Source: Pseudoalteromonas ulvae UL12
GTDB lineage: Bacteria; Pseudomonadota; Gammaproteobacteria; Enterobacterales; Alteromonadaceae
Length of the DNA: 64,000 nt
Assembly: GCF_014925405.1 (NCBI RefSeq)
Contig: NZ_AQHJ01000027.1
Coordinates: forward strand, 62,001 to 126,000
Reading direction: 5' to 3'
Shown here: in pieces, positions 54,694-62,089 of the stretch
Layout: every line of letters starts with the position of its first letter
Position numbering within the stretch: the first letter of the stretch is position 1
The notes under the pieces: generated by a model
Database searches by the model: none
Seen by the model: only the letters and a program-made list of their open reading frames with translations
Told to the model about the DNA's origin: nothing
Position numbers and translations under genes: made by a program

Positions 54694-55902
54694 TTATACT
54701 GAACGTGTTGCAATACTCGGTGAGATATTCGCGGCACGTTTTGCAGGGGCATATACTGCCAATAAACTCATTGTAAGGATAAATAGAGCGGTGACAATAA
54801 CGAACCAAGTATTCAGTTGTGGTAACGAATAAAGCGTCATTAACTGTTTGCCCAACAAGATAGCGAAAACCGCCCCAACCACCAAACCAATGCAGCTAAT
54901 TAATCCATTTTCGAGTAAGAAATAATTGATAATATCGGACTTTTTAGCCCCTAAAGCCCGACGCGTGCCGATCTGTTTTGTTCGTTTGCTAATATTAAAC
55001 AAAGTTAAACCAAAAATACCCAGTGCAGTTACAACAATCAGAATTACACTCAGCATGACTAGCATATTCATCATTAATCTGTCTTGAGCCACATAATCGG
55101 CCTTTTTTTCATCCAAACCGGTTAAGTCAGTAATCACTCGTTGCGATTCAAGGCTAAGCATTAAATCTTCAATTTTACTCATCACCTCATCACGCATACC
55201 CGGCTCAGTTCGCACAATAAACTTACGAATCGTTTGGCCTATAGCAAAAGGAAAAACAACCACATTGTTTGGTTTGGAGTCACTCAGCCACGGGCCTGTC
55301 ATGTGATCAAGAATTCCGATAACTGTTAAGGGGTTATCGCCATAATAAATAACTTCTCCAAGCCCCGATTTATCTGCAAACATATCTTCAGCAAATTGTT
55401 TACTCACTAAGGCCACGGTCGGTAATTTTGAGTAGTTATTGCTCATAATCACATCATCACGATTAAAGTCGCGGCCTGCGATTATTTTAACCCCGAGTGC
55501 ATCACTAAAATGCTCATCTCCCATAAAATACGATGAGCGCACTGAAGGTGCGGGCTCGGAGCGAGGCTTTAATGCAAAGCCCGTAGAATCTCCACTACCA
55601 CTGATAGGCACTTGGTTGGTCATCACGGCATTCACCACTCCTGGTATCGCACGAATGGCAGCTTCATCTAACTCAAACTGTTGTACCAAGTCGATATTTT
55701 TACCAAACGTCGTGACATTAAATTTGAATATATCTGCTTCTTCATACCCAGTTGGTTGATTCAAATAAGCAATACGATCATTTATCATAAACGCCGCATT
55801 ACTGACGATGGCAAGTGTTAAGGCGATTTGTACAATTAATAAAACTGCGCCTGCTCGAGAGCGCAGTAATGAAGAAAAAATAGGTTTAATCTCAGTCATC
55901 AT
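54694..55902 (-). CDS. FtsX/MacB-type ABC transporter permease (second)
   Basis: The 402-residue permease has one N-terminal helix (SRAGAVLLIVQIALTLAIVSNAA), a large periplasmic domain (about residues 45-270) and three C-terminal helices (MLVMLSVILIVVTALGIFGL, ENGLISCIGLVVGAVFAILL, WFVIVTALFILTMSLLAVY). This MacB-type topology points to a mechanotransmitting exporter rather than a conventional pore. KRTKQIGTRRALGAKKSDI is the coupling segment. It starts 7 bp after the first permease and is the last gene of the exporter operon. Confidence 0.9.
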   Translation of the reverse strand: MMTEIKPIFSSLLRSRAGAVLLIVQIALTLAIVSNAAFMINDRIAYLNQPTGYEEADIFKFNVTTFGKNIDLVQQFELDEAAIRAIPGVVNAVMTNQVPISGSGDSTGFALKPRSEPAPSVRSSYFMGDEHFSDALGVKIIAGRDFNRDDVIMSNNYSKLPTVALVSKQFAEDMFADKSGLGEVIYYGDNPLTVIGILDHMTGPWLSDSKPNNVVVFPFAIGQTIRKFIVRTEPGMRDEVMSKIEDLMLSLESQRVITDLTGLDEKKADYVAQDRLMMNMLVMLSVILIVVTALGIFGLTLFNISKRTKQIGTRRALGAKKSDIINYFLLENGLISCIGLVVGAVFAILLGKQLMTLYSLPQLNTWFVIVTALFILTMSLLAVYAPAKRAANISPSIATRSV

Positions 55903-55909
55903 TCGCTTC

Positions 55910-57223
55910 CTATTGGCTTTTTAAATAAATGGCAGGGTTGGTACGACACACTAACCAAGCAGGGTACAATCCAGCCAGTACACAAGCCGTCATCGAAATA
56001 AGCGGTGCACTGAGGTACATTTTTAAATTCATTACCGCTAGCGCCTCATAACCACTTCCAGAATGACGGATCCCCATCAGGCCAAGCTGCGCAACTAAAA
56101 TTCCGCACACACCTCCTAGCAATCCCAATACTAAGACTTCAACCAAGTGCTGTGCAAAAACTTGGTTTTTACTTGCACCAAGTGCCCTTCTGACCCCAAC
56201 TTCAGGTGCTCGTCGAAGAAATTTAGCCAGTAACAGTCCTAAAATATTGGCCAAACACACCGCTAAAAACATAAAACTTAAGCCAACTAAAATTTTGTTG
56301 TCTTCACTCACTACTTCGTTGTATTGCAACCACTGATTAACATTACGTATGACCACTCGAGGATTGTCTCGCTTAAATCGACCGACTTTTTTCTGCTCTT
56401 GAATATAGTTATTTAAAAACGCCTGATACTGCTCAACACTTTGTTGGTCAGGTAATTCGACCCAAAATTGCAACCATAAAATTTCTGAGTTGAGCTTGTC
56501 TTTAGCTGTTTGAATATCTTCATGTTTCCAACCATTATTGTTCCCCCAACTTTCGAGTTCTTTTAATCGAACTTGGGCAAATGGAATGTAAACCTGCTCG
56601 GTTTCTCGAAATGCACCGTTGTTCAAGTCATAAAACTTACTCGCCAGTGACCATGTTTTGATAATGCCCACTATGGTGTACATTTCATCATCTAAATAGA
56701 GGGTTTTGCCGATGTTATTTCCGCCACCGAATAACTGTTGATTGAGTGATTCACCAATGACCACCAAAGAATCACCTGTTATATCTGCCTCTTCAGACCA
56801 AACTGAACCATATAAAAAGGGCACATTAAACATGCTAAAAAAGTCACGACCTGTTGCTCGAGTAGGTTGTAATAACGGTTTAAAGTCTGGATTATTCAAA
56901 TGGACCGCAAAGCCCGTTTTGACCATTGCAGCTTGCTTAGGCGCTTGTGCGGCGAGTTGTAAATTTTCGCTGTCTTGAAATGTCAGCTGTTTAGGCATAT
57001 TGTCGCTCGTCCACCAGCCCTCACCTTCGTCCATGGTCTCAAGTTGCACCATGAATAACTGCTTACTTTTAGCTGGAATTGGATCCATCGACATCATGTG
57101 ATAAACCGATAAGCTCGTCATCGTGATACCAATACCAATCGCAATGGCTAAAACCATTAAGAAACTGACCAAAGGGGTGCGCTTAAGGCTTCGCCAACTT
57201 AAATCTAAGTAATGTAAAAACAT
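55910..57223 (-). CDS. FtsX/MacB-type ABC transporter permease (first)
   Basis: The 437-residue permease has the same plan as its neighbour: an N-terminal helix (VSFLMVLAIAIGIGITMTSL), a periplasmic domain of about 270 residues and three C-terminal helices, with RRAPEVGVRRALGASKNQV as the ATPase-coupling motif. The two permeases are unlike each other in the periplasmic part, so they probably form a heterodimer. It starts one base after the ATPase stop. Substrates of such systems include peptides, macrolides and lipoproteins; none can be assigned. Confidence 0.9.
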   Translation of the reverse strand: MFLHYLDLSWRSLKRTPLVSFLMVLAIAIGIGITMTSLSVYHMMSMDPIPAKSKQLFMVQLETMDEGEGWWTSDNMPKQLTFQDSENLQLAAQAPKQAAMVKTGFAVHLNNPDFKPLLQPTRATGRDFFSMFNVPFLYGSVWSEEADITGDSLVVIGESLNQQLFGGGNNIGKTLYLDDEMYTIVGIIKTWSLASKFYDLNNGAFRETEQVYIPFAQVRLKELESWGNNNGWKHEDIQTAKDKLNSEILWLQFWVELPDQQSVEQYQAFLNNYIQEQKKVGRFKRDNPRVVIRNVNQWLQYNEVVSEDNKILVGLSFMFLAVCLANILGLLLAKFLRRAPEVGVRRALGASKNQVFAQHLVEVLVLGLLGGVCGILVAQLGLMGIRHSGSGYEALAVMNLKMYLSAPLISMTACVLAGLYPAWLVCRTNPAIYLKSQ

Positions 57224-57224
57224 A

Positions 57225-57953
57225 TTAGACTCCTACTGCCTTAGCCTGATCGCTACTCGTAATTATATCTGGTGCACCTTGATATAAAGTAAAGTCTGCC
57301 AATTGGCCATCAACCACTTGAATATTTCTTGGTGCGCGCCGTGCAAGATCCGGATCGTGTGTCACCATGATAATAGTCGCACCATCGCGATTAATCTGTT
57401 CGAGTAGCTCCATCACTTGACGCGCCATTAGGCTATCTAAATTACCCGTTGGTTCATCCGCCAGTAAAAATCGTGGTTTACCAGCTAACGCGCGCGCGAT
57501 AGCAACACGTTGCTGCTGCCCACCAGATAGTTGCTGAGGTAAATGTTTTGCTCTGGCCGCCAGTCCGACTTGCTCAAGGCACTCTTCAATGCGACGCTTT
57601 CTTTCAGCGGCTTTAATACCACGGTAACGCAAAGGGACTTCGATGTTTTCATATAAATTTAAATCTGGAATAAGGTTAAAACCCTGAAATATAAAGCCTA
57701 TTTTTTCATTACGAAGCTCTGCTAAGGCATTATCACTTAATGTGCCCACATCAATGCCATCTAACAAATACTGACCAGAACTATAAGGTTCGAGCATGCC
57801 TGCTATGTTTAAAAACGTCGTTTTACCTGAACCTGAGGGGCCAGTGACAGCGATAAACTCCCCTTCTTTCACGTTTAAATTAAATTCTCTTAAAGCGTGT
57901 GTTTGTACTAATTCTGATTGATAAATCTTACTAATATTATTCATCTCTAACAT
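57225..57953 (-). CDS. MacB/LolD-type ABC transporter ATPase
   Basis: The ATP-binding subunit of the exporter has 242 residues from the ATG at 57953 ([20 protein letters not shown]), which has GGGA upstream; the frame is open 17 codons earlier. Walker A is GPSGSGKTT, the Q-loop is in [11 protein letters not shown], the signature is [15 protein letters not shown], and Walker B is [13 protein letters not shown] with the switch His in VTHD. The LolD/MacB/FtsE subfamily fits the two FtsX-like permeases downstream. Confidence 0.95.
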   Translation of the reverse strand: MLEMNNISKIYQSELVQTHALREFNLNVKEGEFIAVTGPSGSGKTTFLNIAGMLEPYSSGQYLLDGIDVGTLSDNALAELRNEKIGFIFQGFNLIPDLNLYENIEVPLRYRGIKAAERKRRIEECLEQVGLAARAKHLPQQLSGGQQQRVAIARALAGKPRFLLADEPTGNLDSLMARQVMELLEQINRDGATIIMVTHDPDLARRAPRNIQVVDGQLADFTLYQGAPDIITSSDQAKAVGV

Positions 57954-58022
57954 GTTCTTTTCCCTGTTGAATTTTTTGGTTGGTGAGTTGTTTGGTTGAA
58001 ACAATCTGTATTTTTAATGGCG

Positions 58023-59279
58023 CTAACGTAGCAGAATATGCTCAGCATTATCGAACTGCTCATAACTCGACACTATGAGTGTGTCACCCTCTTGCACACC
58101 CTTATTAATCTCTACCGCTGCAATGCTGGTTGCCCCAATTGCAATCTCTATGCGCGATGCAATATCGTCTTCGACTTTATAAGCCACAAACCCGCCCTGC
58201 TGCATAAATGCACCTCGTTTTACCATCAAGACATTTTCACGGTTTTCTAATAAGATTCGGGCGGTGACACGTTGATTTTGACGCAAACTTTGGCTTTCTT
58301 GCCCCGAAAAACGAACCCGAGTGGTCACTTCCCGTCCGCTGACTTCGGGTGAAATGGCCGACAATGTACCAATAATGTTTTTTGCGCCCACACTGAGCTC
58401 TACACTCATACCCAGACCAAGTTCATTCGCATAACTTTCTGGCACTTGCAGCTCGGCTTCGAAGGCACTCAAATCAACCAGTGTCATCAGCGCTTGGCTG
58501 GCGCTAACCGCAGATTTTTGTTGCACAAGGTGATTACCCACAATCCCTGCTACTGGCGCTTTAATCGCTAGGTTTCTAACTTGTCGGGTTAGCTCATCAA
58601 CCACTAACTGCTGGCGTTCAACGTCGCTTTTGGCTGATCGAAACTCAAATGCTAAGGTGTCTTTCGCAAGTGCAACTTCTTGCTTGGCATGCGCAAAGCT
58701 TAATTGAGCTCGCGACAAATTATCAACCGCCGCTTCTAAATCTATTTGGCTAATTAAGCTTTTTTTAATTGATAATTCGGCACGGCGGTTTTCTCGCTCT
58801 GCGGCGGTGAGTTCAACTTGGGCTAAATCTAAGGTTTTTGTTAAGCTCAATGATTTGCGCCGTGCATCGAGCTTTTGACGCTCTAACTCACCACGCAAGC
58901 GTTGCAACACTGACTCTTGCTGCTTTAAATTATTATTAAGTTCTGGGCTTGCAACCTTAGCGATCACTTGATCTTTGGTGACCTTATCCCCTGGCTGAAC
59001 GAGTAAATCAACATACCCTTGCTCTGGGCTATACACCTGTGGCGCATTAGCAGCCACAATCCGACCTGTAGCGGATACATCACGAGTTAGATTTCCGCGC
59101 TCGACTTTTGCAAGCTGAACTCGATTGCTGTCTATCGATAGTTCTGAAGGCGCAGCATTTAATCCTGCCCATGCTAAACCACTTGCACTTATTACCAGTA
59201 GAGCCGCTAATCCATAACGTTTCGTCTTTCTTTTAGATTGCACGATAACGGTATCTTGTGAGCGCGTATCTTTAATCAT
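58023..59279 (-). CDS. HlyD/MacA-type periplasmic adaptor
   Basis: The 418-residue adaptor has one N-terminal membrane helix (YGLAALLVISASGLAWAGL), a biotinyl-lipoyl-like half (GDKVTKDQVIAKVASPEL), a long coiled-coil hairpin (about residues 110-235), the second lipoyl half (LAIKAPVAGIVGNHLV) and a beta-barrel/proximal domain. It would connect the MacB-like transporter with a TolC-type outer-membrane channel, not encoded here. Its ATG overlaps the stop of a 37-residue membrane microprotein, and the ATPase follows after 69 bp. Confidence 0.93.
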   Translation of the reverse strand: MIKDTRSQDTVIVQSKRKTKRYGLAALLVISASGLAWAGLNAAPSELSIDSNRVQLAKVERGNLTRDVSATGRIVAANAPQVYSPEQGYVDLLVQPGDKVTKDQVIAKVASPELNNNLKQQESVLQRLRGELERQKLDARRKSLSLTKTLDLAQVELTAAERENRRAELSIKKSLISQIDLEAAVDNLSRAQLSFAHAKQEVALAKDTLAFEFRSAKSDVERQQLVVDELTRQVRNLAIKAPVAGIVGNHLVQQKSAVSASQALMTLVDLSAFEAELQVPESYANELGLGMSVELSVGAKNIIGTLSAISPEVSGREVTTRVRFSGQESQSLRQNQRVTARILLENRENVLMVKRGAFMQQGGFVAYKVEDDIASRIEIAIGATSIAAVEINKGVQEGDTLIVSSYEQFDNAEHILLR

Positions 59280-59389
59280 ACTCGCTCTCCTTGTGTGAAC
59301 GCGAAAAATAAAGATTCAAATTGCGCAATCAACATCGCAATGAAAATAACCAATAGCGGCGCTGCAAAAAATAATAGCGTCAGAAGCAT
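59276..59389 (-). CDS. 37-residue membrane microprotein coupled to the adaptor gene
   Basis: The short frame reads MLLTLLFFAAPLLVIFIAML, then IAQFESLFFAFTQGERV and stop: one hydrophobic helix with a short polar tail. AAGGA lies six bases before the ATG, and its TGA overlaps the adaptor ATG as ATGA, so translation is coupled. Such tiny single-pass proteins often assist a larger membrane complex. I recognise no named family; the topology and coupling suggest an accessory subunit of this exporter. Confidence 0.72.
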   Translation of the reverse strand: MLLTLLFFAAPLLVIFIAMLIAQFESLFFAFTQGERV

Positions 59390-59428
59390 GTCCGTTCCTT
59401 AAATACTTAACTTAACTGTTCTGATGTA

Positions 59429-59444
59429 TTCGAAATGCGTGCCA
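59429..59444 (-). promoter_or_regulatory. Weak sigma-54-like promoter before the exporter operon
   Basis: On the minus strand TGGCACG-CATT-TCGAA matches the -24 half (TGGCACG) perfectly, but the -12 half has GA where GC is expected. It lies about 40 bp upstream of the microprotein start, and the operon ends in an NtrC-type regulator gene. A sigma-54 promoter would fit the logic, but the -12 mismatch lowers confidence. Confidence 0.4.
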
Positions 59445-59507
59445 AAAAACAAAACAGCGTAATACATTGAAAAATAATAACTTGTAAGATTTTAAAAATC
59501 TTTTTCA

Positions 59508-59549
59508 GTGACCGCGGACACAAAAAAGTGTCCGCATCGGACACTTTTT
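59508..59549. promoter_or_regulatory. Two neighbouring GTGtCC/GGACAC dyads (possible enhancer)
   Basis: GTGACCGCGGACAC (59508-59521) and GTGTCCGCATCGGACAC (59528-59544) are two dyads sharing GTGtCC and GGACAC arms. The second extends to a 12-bp stem with A5/T5 ends (59523-59549), so it could also be a terminator. They lie about 65-105 bp upstream of the sigma-54-like site, where NtrC-type activators bind. Confidence 0.5.
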
Positions 59550-59836
59550 AGAAGGTAGTTGAAGGAGTGACTTAATTCTGGGGGCAATCTCGATGAGGAA
59601 GCAGCTCTGTTGCTAGCAAATAATGAGAGTTATCGCGTTGTTGTCGAAACTCACTTTTGGACAAAAACGAGTTAGAGCCGAAGGACGGATCTGTAAAATG
59701 TATAGTGATAACAACATCCTGTTAAGCCGCAGAAACGGAGTTGATTGTTTGATAGCTACCAGTACAATTAAGTATTTAGGAGCCTCATCACATAATTGCA
59801 TTCCCCAGCCTTTATTTCTATGTAGGGCTAAATAAA
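59550..59836. other. 287-bp region with no recognised gene
   Basis: Between the dyads and the stop of the second sensor kinase I see no gene with a ribosome site or a known domain. Short open frames on both strands look like chance. Confidence 0.6.
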
Positions 59837-61243
59837 CTAATCAGTGTTTAAGGCTAAAGAGAATGTGATTTTTCTGTCACTAACTTCTGCACTTAATTGC
59901 GCATCAATTGCTTTACTAAGCGTTTTAGCGATTGATAACCCCAATCCAAAGTTATCATTCGATGTTCTTGAAGTGTCTTTTTGCCATAAAGGGTCAAATA
60001 ATTGGTCTATATCATTATCACTCAAAGGTTCAATAAGGGAGTTAGTAACTGACAAAAATAAAAGTTTTTCTTTTGAAATCATTGTCGAAACTAAAATTTT
60101 TGAATTTAGTGGGCTGTATTGTTTAGCGTTGTTAACTAAATTGCTAATAATTGATTCGAGGGCAAACAAGTTGCTTATAATTGCTGGTGCATTCTCATTC
60201 AACTCCAAATTTACACGCGATAAATCAGTGTTTTCTAAGACTCTGGTAATGACTTGATTTAAATCACAAGCATCTTGTTTGATTAGCTTACCATTACTGT
60301 ATTTATGTAATAGTAATAAGTTCGAAACGATACTTTTAAGCCGTAAACTTATTTTCAACGCTTCAGGTTTAAAATCATCATTGAGTTCTTTCTCATTTGG
60401 AAACCTGATAGCAACTTCTGCCATATTTATAAGTTCGGCAATGGGCGTTTTTATTTCATGGGCAATATCGGATGTAAGTCGCTTTTCCCTTAGGTAAAGT
60501 TGTCTATTCTCTTTAATAAAAGCATTTAAGCTTTCAACAATAGGCAAGAGCTCTTTAACTGGCTCTTGTATAAATATCTGTGAACCTTCACTGGTAATAC
60601 TTAACTGACTGATATCTTGGTTGAGTTTAATTAATGGCGCAAGTGATGTATCTATCGCCTTCCTGACAAATAATCGAATAAATACAATAACTGTAATTGT
60701 GGTCACTATAAAAATAACGTCAATCAACCAAAGTACAAAATCAACTTCCTCAGAAGACGCTGCATAAGCTAAAGTCAGTGGCTCATCATTTGTTTTTTTA
60801 TATGTATCTTCTGATGTATTGTCTTTTCCTTGTAGTATAAAACGACTATAAAACACTCGACCATCTCGGCCATCAGGTAATTGTAAAGGGCGTATTTTTG
60901 ATTCGCCAATCTCCAAGTCTTCAAATGGTAAGTTTTTAACCTCAAATAAATCTAAACTTTTGGAGCGAGTGAAAGTGCCTTCTTTGCTCCACATTTGAAA
61001 GTACTCAGGCTCTATCTCCCCTGCGAACTCAGGCATAAACTCACTAGAAAAACTAAACGAAAAACCTTCATCAGTTTTATGTACTAAGGTCATTAACATA
61101 CCTGCTTTGGATTGCAGGCTGCGATCAAACTCATTGTCTATCCAACTATCAACAGCAATGTCGGTTGCTAACAAAATGCATAAAACAAAGCCTGTTATAG
61201 TTACCGAGAGTGTAACAACTAATTTACTGCGAATAGATTTCAT
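59837..61243 (-). CDS. Sensor histidine kinase, QseC/PmrB-like
   Basis: The 468-residue kinase has a first membrane helix (LVVTLSVTITGFVLCILLA), a periplasmic domain of about 130 residues, and a second helix (VDFVLWLIDVIFIVTTITVIVF). The phospho-accepting motif is SDIAHEIKTPIAELIN and the ATPase motifs are NLVNNAKQYS and GLGLSIAKTL. This is the domain plan of QseC/PmrB. The stop of the upstream OmpR-type regulator overlaps its ATG by one base, so they are co-expressed. Confidence 0.92.
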   Translation of the reverse strand: MKSIRSKLVVTLSVTITGFVLCILLATDIAVDSWIDNEFDRSLQSKAGMLMTLVHKTDEGFSFSFSSEFMPEFAGEIEPEYFQMWSKEGTFTRSKSLDLFEVKNLPFEDLEIGESKIRPLQLPDGRDGRVFYSRFILQGKDNTSEDTYKKTNDEPLTLAYAASSEEVDFVLWLIDVIFIVTTITVIVFIRLFVRKAIDTSLAPLIKLNQDISQLSITSEGSQIFIQEPVKELLPIVESLNAFIKENRQLYLREKRLTSDIAHEIKTPIAELINMAEVAIRFPNEKELNDDFKPEALKISLRLKSIVSNLLLLHKYSNGKLIKQDACDLNQVITRVLENTDLSRVNLELNENAPAIISNLFALESIISNLVNNAKQYSPLNSKILVSTMISKEKLLFLSVTNSLIEPLSDNDIDQLFDPLWQKDTSRTSNDNFGLGLSIAKTLSKAIDAQLSAEVSDRKITFSLALNTD

Positions 61244-61917
61244 TATTGTCCTTGTACAATATAACCAAAACCACGTTTGGTCTGAATTGGCAGCTCCCCT
61301 CCTGCAACTCTTACTTTTTTGCGAGCAGATGATAAATGAGCTTCAATCGAGTTCTTTGATATCAAATCATATTGCCCTGCAAGGTAGGTACTTAGCTTCT
61401 CAGCACTAAACACTTTGTTTTGATTGCTAAATAAACATTCGACAATTTTGTACTCGTTGGGTGTTAAGTCAATAACATTGTCAGCCACTTTTAGCAGTTT
61501 TAACTGTAAATTCAGTGCTAAATTATCAATAGTTATGATATCACTCATCATCTTCAATCCACCACGGCGCATTAAATTTAGTAGTCGAGCGTGGAGCTCA
61601 TCAAATGAAAAGGGTTTAGTAAGGTAATCATCCGCTCCTGTTAAAAGCCCTAAAACACGGTCTTCAGGTTCTTGCTTAGCTGACAAAATTAAGACTTTAG
61701 AATCAAGCTGTTTGGTTCTTATGGTTTGCAATAAAGTAATACCATCAATACTTGGTAACATAATATCAAGTATTATAAGCTCATACTCACCTGCCATCGC
61801 CATACTCAGCCCTTGTGCACCATCACCGGTGTCATCAACCGCAAAGCCTAGATTTGCTAAGCCAATTCGTAAACTACGCCTTAGTGACGCTGAATCTTCA
61901 ATTATTAATAACTTCAT
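61243..61917 (-). CDS. OmpR-family response regulator, QseB/PmrA-like
   Basis: The 224-residue regulator has a receiver domain with Asp51 (LIILDIMLPSIDG) and the Lys in TKPFSFDEL. A winged-helix DNA-binding domain follows: LTPNEYKIVECLFSNQNKVFS and TKRGFGYIVQ. It is the partner of the kinase downstream. The intergenic region to the divergent phosphoglycerol-transferase gene has three phased CTTAAG motifs that resemble the tandem direct-repeat boxes of PmrA/QseB, so it probably controls itself and that gene. Confidence 0.94.
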   Translation of the reverse strand: MKLLIIEDSASLRRSLRIGLANLGFAVDDTGDGAQGLSMAMAGEYELIILDIMLPSIDGITLLQTIRTKQLDSKVLILSAKQEPEDRVLGLLTGADDYLTKPFSFDELHARLLNLMRRGGLKMMSDIITIDNLALNLQLKLLKVADNVIDLTPNEYKIVECLFSNQNKVFSAEKLSTYLAGQYDLISKNSIEAHLSSARKKVRVAGGELPIQTKRGFGYIVQGQ

Positions 61918-61969
61918 GTGTTACTCATTCACCTGAAATGCATCTTCATCATTAGGTTACGCCATATAG

Positions 61970-62044
61970 CTTAAGTTTTACTTAAGACTTGCTTAAGTTT
62001 CCATAGTTTAGCCAATATTAAGTTTAGACTCAGGATTTCTTAAG
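61970..62044 (+). promoter_or_regulatory. Phased CTTAAG direct repeats (PmrA/QseB-like box)
   Basis: CTTAAG occurs at 61970-61975, 61981-61986 and 61992-61997, each 5 bp apart, an 11-bp period of one helical turn. ATTAAG at 62017 and CTTAAG at 62039 lie 25 and a further 22 bp on. PmrA boxes are TTAA-type direct repeats with the same 5-bp spacing. The cluster lies 53 bp upstream of the regulator start and up to 46 bp before the divergent gene. Confidence 0.65.
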
Positions 62045-62089
62045 TTTCGGTTTTTAGTATTGCTGCAATTATTAAGGTCGAGCACAACT

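Noticed and set aside
59613..59835. Short open frames of about 60-70 codons on both strands between the two-component genes
   Set aside because: They have no ribosome site, no membrane or domain pattern, and overlap each other antisense; probably chance.
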